A stretch of DNA of 64,000 bases from Kineothrix sp. MSJ-39 (GTDB lineage: Bacteria; Bacillota; Clostridia; Lachnospirales; Lachnospiraceae). The position numbers and the translations under genes were made by a program. Every line of letters begins with the position of its first letter. The first letter of the stretch is position 1. The stretch is taken from contig NZ_JAHLPN010000001.1 in assembly GCF_018917935.1 (NCBI RefSeq), forward strand, positions 1 through 64,000, in the 5' to 3' direction. The notes under the pieces are model-generated. The model was not told where the DNA came from. It did not search any database and worked only from the letters and a program-made list of their open reading frames with translations. Positions 52,202-61,872 of this stretch are shown here, in pieces.

Positions 52202-54637
52202 ATGGCAATTCCATACAATCACAGAGAAATTGAAGAAAAATGGCGTAAGGAATGGGAAGCTCATCCGGTCAATGTTAATGATGGCAAAAAGCCGAAATAT
52301 TATTGCCTTGATATGTTTCCGTATCCTTCCGGAAACGGACTACACGTAGGACACTGGAGAGGATATGTTATTTCCGATGTCTGGAGCCGTTATAAAATGT
52401 TAAACGGCGGTCACTACATCATTCATCCGATGGGATGGGATGCATTTGGTCTGCCTGCTGAAAACTATGCGATCAAGATGGGCGTACATCCTGCAAAATC
52501 AACTGCACAGAATGTAGCCAACATCAAGAGACAGATCAACCAGATCGCAGCATTATATGACTGGGATATGGAAGTAAATACAACAGATCCGAAGTTCTAC
52601 AAATGGACACAGTGGATCTTTGTACAGATGTTCAAAAACGGACTGGCTTATGAAAAGGAAATGCCGATCAACTGGTGTCCTTCCTGTAAGACAGGTCTGG
52701 CAAACGAAGAAGTTGTCAACGGTAAATGTGAGCGCTGCGGTGCTGATGTAACAAAGAAGAACCTGAAACAGTGGATGCTCCGCATCACAAAATATGCAGA
52801 TCGTCTTCTGGAAGATCTGGATAAGCTTGACTGGCCTGAAAAGGTAAAAAAGATGCAGACAGAATGGATCGGTCGTTCTTATGGTGCAGAGGTTGACTTC
52901 AAGGTAGACGGCAGAGATGATGTGATCACTGTTTATACAACAAGACCTGATACCCTGCATGGTGCAACTTTCATGGTACTTTCACCGGAGCATGCGCTGG
53001 CACAGAGCCTTGCAACACCTGAAAATGCAGATGCTGTTGCAAAATATATTGCAGAAGCTGCCAACAAGTCTAACGTAGACCGTATGCAGAGCAAGGAAAA
53101 GACAGGTGTATTCACCGGTTCTTATGCAGTCAATCCTTTAAACGGAGCTCTTGTTCCGATCTGGCTGTCGGACTATGTACTTGCAGATTACGGTACAGGT
53201 GCGATCATGTGTGTACCTGCACATGACGACAGAGACTTTGAATTTGCCAAGAAATTTAACATTCCGATCATCCAGGTTATCGCCAAGGATGGTAAGGAAA
53301 TTGAAAATATGACAGAGGCTTATACAGAAGCAGCCGGTACGATGATCAATTCCGGCGAGTGGAACGGCATGGAATCTTCTGTACTGAAGAAAGAAGCACC
53401 TGCCATGATCGAGAAGATGGGCTTTGGCCGTAAAACAACCAACTACAAGCTCCGTGACTGGGTATTCTCCCGTCAGCGTTACTGGGGCGAGCCAATCCCG
53501 ATCGTTCACTGCCCGAAATGTGGTGCGGTTCCGGTTCCGGAAGATCAGCTTCCGTTACTTCTGCCGGATGTAGATTCTTACCAGCCGACAGGAACAGGAG
53601 AATCACCGCTGGCAGATATCACAGACTGGGTCAACACAACATGTCCTTGCTGTGGAGCACCTGCAAAGCGTGAAACAAATACAATGCCGCAGTGGGCAGG
53701 ATCATCCTGGTACTTCCTGCGTTATGTAGATAATAAGAATGACAAAGAGCTTGTCAGCAAAGAAAAAGCAGACAAGTATCTGCCGGTTGATATGTATATC
53801 GGTGGTGTAGAGCATGCAGTACTGCATCTGCTTTACTCCAGATTCTATACAAAGTTCCTGTATGATATCGGTGTGATCGACTTTGATGAACCGTTCAAGA
53901 AGCTGTTCAATCAGGGTATGGTCTGCGGACGTGACAAAGTGACCGGTGCAGCAACAAAGATGAGTAAATCACTCGGTAATATCGTATCACCGGATGATAT
54001 CGTCCGTGATTACGGTTGTGATGCTCTGCGTCTGTATGAGTTGTTCATTGGACCGCCGGAACTGGATTCTATCTGGGACGACAGAGGAATCGACGGTATT
54101 TACAGATTTATCACAAGATTCTGGAACCTTGTGATGGACAACAAAGACAAAGGCGTTGCAGAAACAAAAGAATCTGTAAAACTGCGTCATAAGATGGTTT
54201 ACGATATTACACAGCGTCTGGAAACATTCAGCTTAAATACTGTTATTTCTGGATTCATGGAATACAACAATAAGATGATCGAAATGGCTAAGAAGGATGG
54301 CATCGATAAGGAAACCTTAAAGACTGCCGTTGTCCTGATCGCTCCATTTGCACCACATCTGGGAGAAGAACTGTGGAGACAGCTTGGCGAAACAGATTCC
54401 GTATTCCATACAACATGGCCAAGTGCAGATGCAGATGCCATGAAGGATGATGAGATCGAGATCGCAGTCCAGATCAACGGCAAGACAAAGGCTGTTGTAA
54501 AAGTTCCTGCAGAAGTTTCTAAGGAAGATGCTATTGTAGCAGGTAAAGAAGCACTCGGTGATAAACTTGCAGGTACAGTTGTAAAAGAGATCTATGTACC
54601 GGGCAAGATCATCAATATCGTAGTAAAGCCAAACTAA
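52202..54637 (+). CDS. leuS: Leucyl-tRNA synthetase
   Basis: Class I synthetase that charges tRNA-Leu, 811 residues, normal for bacteria. HIGH-type signature '[17 protein letters not shown]', zinc-ribbon cysteines '[22 protein letters not shown]', the CP1 editing domain (about 225-420, with '[19 protein letters not shown]' and '[15 protein letters not shown]'), '[17 protein letters not shown]', the class I motif 'KMSKSLGN' and the anticodon domain are all in order. ATG 52202 follows GAGGGTAAAGAG. It has its own promoter and a strong terminator. Confidence 0.98.
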   Translation: MAIPYNHREIEEKWRKEWEAHPVNVNDGKKPKYYCLDMFPYPSGNGLHVGHWRGYVISDVWSRYKMLNGGHYIIHPMGWDAFGLPAENYAIKMGVHPAKSTAQNVANIKRQINQIAALYDWDMEVNTTDPKFYKWTQWIFVQMFKNGLAYEKEMPINWCPSCKTGLANEEVVNGKCERCGADVTKKNLKQWMLRITKYADRLLEDLDKLDWPEKVKKMQTEWIGRSYGAEVDFKVDGRDDVITVYTTRPDTLHGATFMVLSPEHALAQSLATPENADAVAKYIAEAANKSNVDRMQSKEKTGVFTGSYAVNPLNGALVPIWLSDYVLADYGTGAIMCVPAHDDRDFEFAKKFNIPIIQVIAKDGKEIENMTEAYTEAAGTMINSGEWNGMESSVLKKEAPAMIEKMGFGRKTTNYKLRDWVFSRQRYWGEPIPIVHCPKCGAVPVPEDQLPLLLPDVDSYQPTGTGESPLADITDWVNTTCPCCGAPAKRETNTMPQWAGSSWYFLRYVDNKNDKELVSKEKADKYLPVDMYIGGVEHAVLHLLYSRFYTKFLYDIGVIDFDEPFKKLFNQGMVCGRDKVTGAATKMSKSLGNIVSPDDIVRDYGCDALRLYELFIGPPELDSIWDDRGIDGIYRFITRFWNLVMDNKDKGVAETKESVKLRHKMVYDITQRLETFSLNTVISGFMEYNNKMIEMAKKDGIDKETLKTAVVLIAPFAPHLGEELWRQLGETDSVFHTTWPSADADAMKDDEIEIAVQINGKTKAVVKVPAEVSKEDAIVAGKEALGDKLAGTVVKEIYVPGKIINIVVKPN

Positions 54638-54663
54638 TGAATGAGTAATTGGTGAATAATAAA

Positions 54664-54731
54664 AGATCCTGAATCGCATATAGTAGTCAAGCGTGATTGC
54701 GGCTATATGTGATCAGGATCTATTTTTATTT
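54664..54731 (+). terminator. Long hairpin terminator after leuS
   Basis: GATCCTGAATCGCATATAG pairs with CTATATGTGATCAGGATC (one bulge and one mismatch), followed by TATTTTTATTT. The loop is about 18 bases. Confidence 0.85.
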
Positions 54732-54782
54732 CTTATGTAAGTACATCAGTATATTTGGCATGGCATCACATTTGGAACATAG

Positions 54783-55052
54783 TTACATCTGGAACATCGC
54801 CAGCACCTTATTCATTTTCTGCATTTCTTCTTCATTGCTGTACTCCTTTAATACCGAGATCAGCAGCTCAATTTCCTCCTTTGAAAAATTGACGGGATGT
54901 TTCTTGGTACTCGTGGCAAGTGCCATCAGAAAAGGAAGCTTATCCTGATCGGAAAGATCCTGCATTTCAAAAACAAGTTTCTGTAAAAATTCCAGCTTAT
55001 GTGGGTCAATCTGATGCAGACGCTGGTCTGCCATCCATGTTTTGTTCGTCAT
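54783..55052 (-). CDS. Small helical protein of unknown function
   Basis: An 89-residue, mostly helical, charged protein: 'HKLEFLQKLVFEMQDLSDQDKLPFLMALATSTKK' then 'FSKEEIELLISVLKEYSNEEEMQKMNKVLAMF'. It has no membrane helix or known motif. AGGAGG lies 12 bases before its ATG, and the gene overlaps the end of the 239-residue gene by 47 bases, so the two are coupled and probably work together. Function unknown. Confidence 0.7.
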   Translation of the reverse strand: MTNKTWMADQRLHQIDPHKLEFLQKLVFEMQDLSDQDKLPFLMALATSTKKHPVNFSKEEIELLISVLKEYSNEEEMQKMNKVLAMFQM

Positions 55053-55725
55053 CGGATGAAAAAGCCTCCTTAAATCGTTGATAGCTTTCTTTTTGCGCAG
55101 GAGAAAGCATAGAACCGAGGATAGATTCCATGGTGGAATTGCCGGCAGATGCTGTTTTTTGCCCGGAGACTACAGAATCCGCAGATTCGGAAGCTGCTGT
55201 AAAGCCATCAGAATTTGCAGACTTGGAATCCATTGCAGAGGCAAATGAATCTGCAGAATCCGAATCGGACGCAGAATCAGATTGCGCTGCAGAACCGGAC
55301 ATATGCTGCATGGCAGAAAATACCTCAAATATGTGGGAGAGCGCATCGGGATCGGTGCCTGTGTCGTTTTCACCAAAGGGCATGGCATCCGGCGGAAGCA
55401 TCTGCAGGATCGTCTGCATTTTCTCCATCATCTTCATGGACTGTTTCATCTGCCGGAGCTGGGTAAACAATTTTTTCTGCTGCTGGTTGCAAAAGGGCAT
55501 GGCACTGTCGAAAAACGTATCCAGTCTGTCCACAGCAATCGAAAAATCCCGTACCTGTGTATGGGGCAGGCGGGAGAGGCAATATTCCAGTTCGCGCATT
55601 TTGATCAGTGTTGCAGCAAAAGGCTGTAGCTGACCGGACAACAGGGGGAGTGCCAGCTTTAAAAGCTGGATTTCGTTTGTGGTATACAGGGTATCAAATG
55701 TCAGGATCGTATCATTATATTCCAT
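55006..55725 (-). CDS. Unknown protein with a Ser/Ala/Asp-rich linker
   Basis: A 239-residue protein. Residues 1-120 are helical ('NEIQLLKLALPLLSGQLQPFAATLIKMRELEYCL', 'LFTQLRQMKQSMKMMEKMQTILQML', given in part). Residues about 145-205 are low-complexity Ser/Ala/Asp. The last 35 residues ('ESILGSMLSPAQKESYQRFKEAF') look structured again. The CGGAGG ribosome site is good. It lies upstream of, and overlaps, the 89-residue gene. The plan resembles a scaffold or adaptor with two end domains joined by a flexible spacer, but I recognise no family. Confidence 0.72.
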   Translation of the reverse strand: MEYNDTILTFDTLYTTNEIQLLKLALPLLSGQLQPFAATLIKMRELEYCLSRLPHTQVRDFSIAVDRLDTFFDSAMPFCNQQQKKLFTQLRQMKQSMKMMEKMQTILQMLPPDAMPFGENDTGTDPDALSHIFEVFSAMQHMSGSAAQSDSASDSDSADSFASAMDSKSANSDGFTAASESADSVVSGQKTASAGNSTMESILGSMLSPAQKESYQRFKEAFSSDDEQNMDGRPASASD

Positions 55726-55795
55726 AGAAGCCTCCGGTTTATCTTATGCACCGAATTTCAGAATATGTCAGATCTTATGTAGAAAAAATCACATG

Positions 55796-55821
55796 AAAAA
55801 GGAGGCCGAAGCCTCCTTTTT
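55796..55821 (-). terminator. Minus-strand terminator with UUCG loop after the second high-cysteine gene
   Basis: On the minus strand AAAAAGGAGGC, loop TTCG, GCCTCCTTTTT: a perfect 11-bp stem closed by the very stable UUCG tetraloop, with the T-run at its end. It lies 11 bases after the stop of the gene at 55832-56062. Confidence 0.92.
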
Positions 55822-55831
55822 GCTGCTGGTA

Positions 55832-56062
55832 TTAGCAGAAAGAATTGTTACCGCCACAGCAGTTGCAGAGGATCAGGAGAATGATGATCCATTCGCAGCA
55901 GTTGTTGTCGCCGCCGAAGAATCCACCGTTACCGCATCCGCAGCCGTTATTGTTACCGCATCCGCCACAGCAGAATAACAGGATCAGAATCCAGATCCAG
56001 CTTCCACAGCCGTTATTTTTCTGTTCACAACATCCACACTGACTAGCTGTTAATTCACTCAT
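55832..56062 (-). CDS. Small high-cysteine membrane protein (chorion/HCB-like)
   Basis: A 76-residue protein with about 15 cysteines: a Cys start ('SQCGCCEQKNNGCG'), a hydrophobic run ('WIWILILLFCCGGCG'), an Asn/Gly/Cys block ('NNNGCGCGNGGFFGGD'), a second hydrophobic run ('WIIILLILCNCCGG') and a short end. It is a paralogue of the gene at 23468-23677. The ATG at 56062 follows TTGGAGG; a longer frame to 56167 has no support. It has its own UUCG terminator. The function is unknown; a spore or membrane location is a guess. Confidence 0.75.
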   Translation of the reverse strand: MSELTASQCGCCEQKNNGCGSWIWILILLFCCGGCGNNNGCGCGNGGFFGGDNNCCEWIIILLILCNCCGGNNSFC

Positions 56063-56165
56063 ATAGGAGCCTCCAAATTGATATTTATGCTTTATACTAT
56101 GAAAAGCATGAAAAGGTGTGACAGAAATCTTGAATTTCTGCCCGGATAAAGTTAAAATAGAAATC

Positions 56166-57224
56166 ATGGATAACTATGTGATAAAGGAACTGAAACGAAA
56201 ATATGATCTGACAAAGGACGAGGATGTGCTTGCTTTATATGCAAAGCTGCAGTCCGGGGAATATGATCTGTCTGGTGCAGAAGGGCGCAGATTTGATGAC
56301 GAAGTCTATGAGCTTGCCATGCAGGCAAAGGAAAGACAGCGTAAAAACCGGATAAACGGCGGTAAGAAAACGACAGGCAGTCAGCAGAAGGCAAAGAAAA
56401 AGAGCCGCAGAAAAGTAGTGGTACTGACAAGAGGTGAGCTTCGGGCAAGAAGGCTTCTGACTGCAGTTTTGGTTGTGGCAGCCATAGCCTGTCTGGCATA
56501 TTTCGGATTTTATTATTACGATTCTTATAAAGCACAGCAGCTTTCCATGCAGCTTACCGAGAAGAAAAATGATACGACAGTAAACCAGATGTACGGGCAG
56601 ACACAGACGGTTCAGGAGAATGCGGATGGACAGCAGATCACACTGACCGTGCTGGATGAATACAAAAGCTTATATAATCAAAATAAAAATCTAATCGGAT
56701 GGCTGAAAATTGCCGATACAAATATTGATTACCCTGTCATGCAGACAGCGGACAATGAATATTATCTGGATCATAACATCAATCAGGAGGAGGACAAGAA
56801 CGGAACCCTGTTTTTGGACAGTGCCTGTGATATTGTGAAACCGAGCACAAATTTTATCATATACGGACACAATATGCGTTCCGGTAATATGTTCGGAAAT
56901 CTGGATAAATACAAATCGTCGTCTTATTATAAGGATCATCCGCTGATCCAGTTTGACACGATTTACGAAAAAGGCACCTATCAGGTCATGTATGCGTTTA
57001 TGTCCCATATTTATAAAGAGGATGAGATTGCATTTAAGTATTACCAGTTTATTGATGCGGCGTCGGAGCAGGAATTTGATTCCGATATGCGCAGTATGCA
57101 GGAAATGGCATTGTACGATACCGGTGTGACAGCACAGTATGGAGATCACCTCCTGACGTTATCTACCTGCGATTATGAAGAAAGTGACGGCCGCTTTGTG
57201 GTTGTGGCAAAGCGCGTGCAATAG
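56166..57224 (+). CDS. srtB: Class B sortase
   Basis: A 352-residue membrane transpeptidase that joins surface proteins to the cell wall. A long basic cytoplasmic N-part (1-95), one membrane helix (about 97-117), then the sortase domain. Active site: H235 in 'IIYGHNMRSGNMFGNL', C335 in 'LTLSTCDYE' and R343 in 'GRFVVVAKR', the order of class B. The start is uncertain: ATG 56166 has a weak site, and GTG 56118 is an alternative. The next gene, 25 bases on, codes for a surface protein with a C-terminal sorting-like signal and is its likely substrate. Confidence 0.92.
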   Translation: MDNYVIKELKRKYDLTKDEDVLALYAKLQSGEYDLSGAEGRRFDDEVYELAMQAKERQRKNRINGGKKTTGSQQKAKKKSRRKVVVLTRGELRARRLLTAVLVVAAIACLAYFGFYYYDSYKAQQLSMQLTEKKNDTTVNQMYGQTQTVQENADGQQITLTVLDEYKSLYNQNKNLIGWLKIADTNIDYPVMQTADNEYYLDHNINQEEDKNGTLFLDSACDIVKPSTNFIIYGHNMRSGNMFGNLDKYKSSSYYKDHPLIQFDTIYEKGTYQVMYAFMSHIYKEDEIAFKYYQFIDAASEQEFDSDMRSMQEMALYDTGVTAQYGDHLLTLSTCDYEESDGRFVVVAKRVQ

Positions 57225-57249
57225 ATTTTGAAGTAAAGAGGAGAGCAAA

Positions 57250-60200
57250 ATGGCTAAGACAAATCATAAAAAGAAGACAAAGAAGATGGGCAGAAGCCGG
57301 ATGAGACGGGCTGTGATGGGAACGCTTTCCGCGATCCTGATGATCTCTGCGATCATTGTGGCACTTGTTCCGATCTCGGAATCCCGTGCGGATTCCGATC
57401 CGACAGATCTGATCACAGCTGCAACTGCCAATCCGGATGCATACATACCTGCTTATACGAATACGGGAAATTATCCGGTATATGCCAGCGGTGACGGTAA
57501 TTTCAGAGCTGCATACGGAAGCAACGGTGGTTCTATGACCGGTGTTATCGTCTATTATGATCAGAATAATGTCATTTCCGGGGCAACACTGGAGATTCCG
57601 GATGAGATGCCGGCATTTTTGTACAATAAAGATACAAGCAGCTATATTGCGGTAAACGACAGAAGAGAGTTTTTATTCTATACATCGCAGGAAGCGGCAG
57701 ATGCTGTTTATGATGAAAACGGTGCACTGGTCAGCCCGGCGCAGAACCAGATTCTTTCTCCATGCACCTATGATACACAGGGCGCATGGCAGGGCACACA
57801 GCTTTATGTGGTACCGGGGGCGGCTCTTGGTAATGTGGAGATTGTTTCCGGCAATACGGTTCCTTTTGCGGCGAGTAACCAGCTGATCATACCGGTACAG
57901 TATGTCGGCAGTACCAGATATGAAGTGGATTTAAATAATGTGACTTCAGACGGCGTGGACGGTCAGTATGTAAGTGACGGTGTCGGTGTCTTTGAAGGAG
58001 CAACAAACTTCTCCAGATTGGTCGTACCGGAGCGTATCCTTGCGATCGGTAACAATGCATTTAAGGGCTGTCAGATGCAGTCCATTAAGATTGAAAACGG
58101 TGTCAACAGTATCGGAAACAATGCATTCCAGAACTGTAACCAGTTGACAACGATCGATTTTACAGAGCCGACCAATTTAAAAGAGATCGGTGATTATGCC
58201 TTTGCAGGCTGTACCTATCTGGGTGCGGTCAAAGTACCGGATCAGGTAACAAAACTTGGAAATTATTGCTTTAAAGATTGTACGAATCTGACTGCGATCA
58301 ATATTAACGGTGTCAGTGATGACGGCAATACATCCCTGACAACAATCGGTAACGGTTTGTTCTACAACTGTATTTCTCTTTCGCAGGTTGTATTCCCTGA
58401 ACGCGTCAGCAATATAGACAGTGTGCATTATACCTGCTATGGTTGTAGCAGCATGACTTATCTGGGACTGCCGAATAATGCTGGTTCTACAGATCAGATA
58501 TTCAAATATGACAATGTGACGGGCTGTAACAGTCTGGATACGGTAAAGGTTCCGGCAAGAGATCTGAAGCTTGATTGTGGCTGCGCTGCCAATACGGGAA
58601 ACGGTTACGATAATATTTATACAGGTGGCAAAGATATTTTCAGCAGTGAAAACCTTGGTAAGAACTCTGCTTTTGAAGGAGACTATGAAGTCAGCGACCA
58701 GTTCTGCATCCTTGCATATTCCCAGTCTTATGCACATACCTATACGCAGAAGCATGATCTTGCATTCGGTTATTTAGACAGTGGTTATGAAGGCTGGTAC
58801 GAAAAGCTTGTAGACGGTTATGCTTTTTGTGTTAATGAAAGTAACGAATTGATCCGTTTTGAGAAAAAGGATGAATCCAGTGATGGCGCAAATGTTATCA
58901 TTCCGGATAATATTGCAAAATACCATGTGGCACGGATCGCAAGAGATACTTTCCAGAACAATACGGATATCAAATATCTGTATATCCCTGCATCTGTATC
59001 ATCCATTGATACCAACGCATTTTCCGGTTGTACTTCACTCCGTACCGTCAAGTTCGATAATGCGGCTTCCCTGCAGCAGATCGGGCAGGATGCATTCAAG
59101 ACGGGCGTAACACTTGCGGATGTTGATAAAAACGGAGACGGTGTTCCGGAGGAAAGCCTGTGCTTTATCGGTGATATTTCCTCTGCAAGTGTTCCGTTTA
59201 CCTATGCGATGAGTACGGCGAACAATTATAATGCACCGTCCGCACCGACGCAGTATATCAGATATTGCAGTGATTTTCCACAGAATCTGCAGATCCAGCT
59301 TGTTGTCAAGAAAAATGCCAATACGAATGAGATTGAATCTGCAACACCAATGCTTGTCGGTGTTCCGACGGAAGATCAGTTAAAGGGAAACGGAAGCTAC
59401 AGTTTAAGTACTTATACAGGAAGCAGTAAATATGTCCGTACACAGCAGGAAGAAAATGATATTGTTGCAAGTGCGAACAGTAAATACAGAAATAATCTGA
59501 ACAATCCGGATACGGCGATCGACCTGACAGAAGAAGAACAGGGTGTCATCGATGCGGTATATCATGTCCATGTGCCGGAAGGCGTTACCGCTTTGAAGGA
59601 TGATCTGTTCCAGAATAATACAGCTGTACAGAGCGTGATCTTAGATACGGTAGCAGAAATACCGGATCAGGAATTTGACGGCTGTACGAGCCTTAAGACG
59701 TTTATTATGAGCGAGAGCGGCGCAGAAGGCGGAGAAGTGATCGGCAAGCGTGCATTCAATAACTGTACTGCTTTAACGGAAGTGACTCTGCCGGGAACGG
59801 TCAGCACCTTTACAGAAGTACCGTTTGCAGGCTGCAAAGAACTCACCGATGTTGGCTTTACATCGCCGGGCGGATATGCCTGTGCGGACGGACTGCTCTG
59901 CAGCGTAGATGGCAGCGGCAACAGAACAGGTGTGGTAGAGTGCTTAGAATCAAGAGGTATTAAGATCGGTGCTTCCAAGATTAGTTCTTCGGAACTTGCC
60001 GGAATTACAGATATTGCACCTTGTGCCTTCCAGAACTGTACCGGTATCAGAGAGGCATATCTCGATGAAGTGAACACAACGCTGATCCCGGATTACTGCT
60101 TTGACGGAGCGACGCAGCTTTATTATTGCAGCCTGTCTGATTCTGTAAAGAGGATTGGCAAATATTCATTCCGTAATACAGCACTTTCCACGATCCGTAT

Positions 60201-61872
60201 TCCGGGCAGTGTACAGTCTATCGATGATGCAGCATTCATTACAGATGATGGTGCGGGCAATGTCAACTATATCCAGGGACTTACCGTACAGTGTGAGGAA
60301 GACAGCCCGGCTTACTGGTACTGCGATGACAAGGACGGTATTACCGCAGAGACATATTCCAAGACATATACCGTTACCTTCCTTGACTGGGATGGTTACG
60401 TATTAAAAACACAGGTTGTCAACAGCGGTGCCAGTGCAGATGCGCCTCGTGTAGAGAGAAAGGGCTATGTACTGACAGGCTGGACAAAAGATTTTACAAA
60501 TGTCAGGGAAGATATTACAACACAGGCAATTTATGAGGCGGATAATTCAGCACCGATTGATGGATATTATTCTGTAATTTTCCAAGATTATGACGGATTG
60601 TATACATGGGACACACAGTATCTGCAGGAAGGCAGTTATCCGACGACACCGTCCGTAACACCGACCAGAAAGGGTTACAAGTTCAGCTACTGGTCACCGT
60701 CTAACTTTGCAACGATTGCCATAACGGGTGATATGATTGTCAAGGCATATTATGTGGAAGATCCAAATGCCAGCGACGACAATAATAACAATAATAATGG
60801 AAACAACAATAATAACGGAAATAACAACAGTGGTAATAACACAGCAGAAACAAGTTATACCGTTACTTTTGTGGATTATGACGGAAGCGTGCTGGATACC
60901 CAGATTATAACAAGTGGAAGCTGCCCGACAGCAACAACTGTGACACCGTCCAGAAAGGGCTATACCTTCACAACATGGTCACCGTCCAACTATACGTCTG
61001 TTCCGGTTACAAGTAATTTAACAGTAACTGCACTTTATAAAAAGGGAACAGCATCGACGGGAGATATCGGAACGGGTGATATTTCTTCTGATACAACCAA
61101 GGGAAACACGAATAACGGTAATACAAATAATAACGGAAACGGAAGTAACAATGGTAATCCGAATAATACCGGAGCAACAACTGCCTCTCCGAAGCCAACG
61201 GCAACGACAAAAGCGGGAACAACAACCGTAGCCAACCGGAATGGCAGTGTCAGCAGTAATACGGTGAACAGAAGACCAAATGCATCAACGGGAAATACAA
61301 GAGTGGAAGTAACCAAATCCGGTATTTCAAACAGAGGACTTGTTTCCGCTACGGTATCAGGTTCTAATGATAACTTTGTAATCAAGATCTCTGACAGTGA
61401 GGATGCAAAGAATCAGGTAGAGCAGGCATTGCTGGCTTCTTACGGATCATTGGATGATCTGAAATACTTTGCAATGGATATCAGCCTGTATGATTCGACC
61501 GGAACAACAAAGATTGCAGATACAACAGGCATTACCGTTACGGTAACAATGCCAATCCCGGATGCGCTTGCAGGTTATGCAGGTAATAACAAAGCCGGTG
61601 CGGTCAATAACGGTGTCTTTGAGAAACTGGGTTCCAGATTGCTGACGATTGATAATGTACCTTGCATTTCCTTTACTGCAACACACTTCTCTCCATATGC
61701 CATTTATGTGGAGACAAACAATCTGACGCAGGCGCAGATCAGTGATGCAACACCGAAGACCGGTGATCCGATCCATCCAAAGTGGTTCCTGGCAATGGGG
61801 CTTGCACTGTTATCCATTCTGTTGTTCTTTGCAAAAGGTTCAAAAAATAAGGTTGTAAAAGTGATCGAATGA
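57250..61872 (+). CDS. Large LRR (BspA-type) surface protein with InlB-type repeats and sorting-like tail
   Basis: A 1540-residue surface protein. The N-terminus (1-47) is a basic start plus signal peptide. BspA-type LRR_5 units occur at about 245-460, 555-640, 775-910 and 920-1015 ('IGNNAFQNCNQLTTIDF', 'IGDYAFAGCTYLGAVKVP'). Three InlB B-repeat-like modules follow (about 1038-1095, 1107-1172, 1204-1265, e.g. 'YTVTFVDYDGSVLDTQIITSG'), separated by Asn/Gly-rich spacers and a Thr/Pro/Lys stretch, and a domain of unknown type (about 1340-1490). The tail is 'TPKTGD', a hydrophobic helix and 'KGSKNKVVK', an LPXTG-like sorting signal. Sortase B lies directly upstream. Adhesion is the likely role, by inference. 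Confidence 0.88.
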   Translation: MAKTNHKKKTKKMGRSRMRRAVMGTLSAILMISAIIVALVPISESRADSDPTDLITAATANPDAYIPAYTNTGNYPVYASGDGNFRAAYGSNGGSMTGVIVYYDQNNVISGATLEIPDEMPAFLYNKDTSSYIAVNDRREFLFYTSQEAADAVYDENGALVSPAQNQILSPCTYDTQGAWQGTQLYVVPGAALGNVEIVSGNTVPFAASNQLIIPVQYVGSTRYEVDLNNVTSDGVDGQYVSDGVGVFEGATNFSRLVVPERILAIGNNAFKGCQMQSIKIENGVNSIGNNAFQNCNQLTTIDFTEPTNLKEIGDYAFAGCTYLGAVKVPDQVTKLGNYCFKDCTNLTAININGVSDDGNTSLTTIGNGLFYNCISLSQVVFPERVSNIDSVHYTCYGCSSMTYLGLPNNAGSTDQIFKYDNVTGCNSLDTVKVPARDLKLDCGCAANTGNGYDNIYTGGKDIFSSENLGKNSAFEGDYEVSDQFCILAYSQSYAHTYTQKHDLAFGYLDSGYEGWYEKLVDGYAFCVNESNELIRFEKKDESSDGANVIIPDNIAKYHVARIARDTFQNNTDIKYLYIPASVSSIDTNAFSGCTSLRTVKFDNAASLQQIGQDAFKTGVTLADVDKNGDGVPEESLCFIGDISSASVPFTYAMSTANNYNAPSAPTQYIRYCSDFPQNLQIQLVVKKNANTNEIESATPMLVGVPTEDQLKGNGSYSLSTYTGSSKYVRTQQEENDIVASANSKYRNNLNNPDTAIDLTEEEQGVIDAVYHVHVPEGVTALKDDLFQNNTAVQSVILDTVAEIPDQEFDGCTSLKTFIMSESGAEGGEVIGKRAFNNCTALTEVTLPGTVSTFTEVPFAGCKELTDVGFTSPGGYACADGLLCSVDGSGNRTGVVECLESRGIKIGASKISSSELAGITDIAPCAFQNCTGIREAYLDEVNTTLIPDYCFDGATQLYYCSLSDSVKRIGKYSFRNTALSTIRIPGSVQSIDDAAFITDDGAGNVNYIQGLTVQCEEDSPAYWYCDDKDGITAETYSKTYTVTFLDWDGYVLKTQVVNSGASADAPRVERKGYVLTGWTKDFTNVREDITTQAIYEADNSAPIDGYYSVIFQDYDGLYTWDTQYLQEGSYPTTPSVTPTRKGYKFSYWSPSNFATIAITGDMIVKAYYVEDPNASDDNNNNNNGNNNNNGNNNSGNNTAETSYTVTFVDYDGSVLDTQIITSGSCPTATTVTPSRKGYTFTTWSPSNYTSVPVTSNLTVTALYKKGTASTGDIGTGDISSDTTKGNTNNGNTNNNGNGSNNGNPNNTGATTASPKPTATTKAGTTTVANRNGSVSSNTVNRRPNASTGNTRVEVTKSGISNRGLVSATVSGSNDNFVIKISDSEDAKNQVEQALLASYGSLDDLKYFAMDISLYDSTGTTKIADTTGITVTVTMPIPDALAGYAGNNKAGAVNNGVFEKLGSRLLTIDNVPCISFTATHFSPYAIYVETNNLTQAQISDATPKTGDPIHPKWFLAMGLALLSILLFFAKGSKNKVVKVIE
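60770..60845 (+). repeat. Asn/Gly-coding low-complexity spacer 1
   Basis: AAT/AAC-rich triplet repeats with GGA interruptions code for an Asn-rich spacer between the second and third InlB-type modules. A similar spacer lies at about 61085-61175. Such tracts can change length by slippage. Confidence 0.75.
61085..61175 (+). repeat. Asn/Gly/Thr-coding low-complexity spacer 2
   Basis: A second AAT/AAC/GGA-rich tract, coding for 'NTNNGNTNNNGNGSNNGN', after the third InlB-type module and before the Thr/Pro-rich wall-spanning part. Confidence 0.75.

Noticed and set aside
55130-55633. A 167-codon plus-strand frame opposite the 239-residue unknown gene
   Set aside because: Ser/Ala-rich DNA leaves several frames open. 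The minus-strand frame has a good ribosome site and is coupled to the 89-residue gene.
60770-61175. Short repeats that might suggest a CRISPR-like array
   Set aside because: They are in-frame Asn/Gly codon tracts inside a surface protein gene, without constant repeats and unique spacers.
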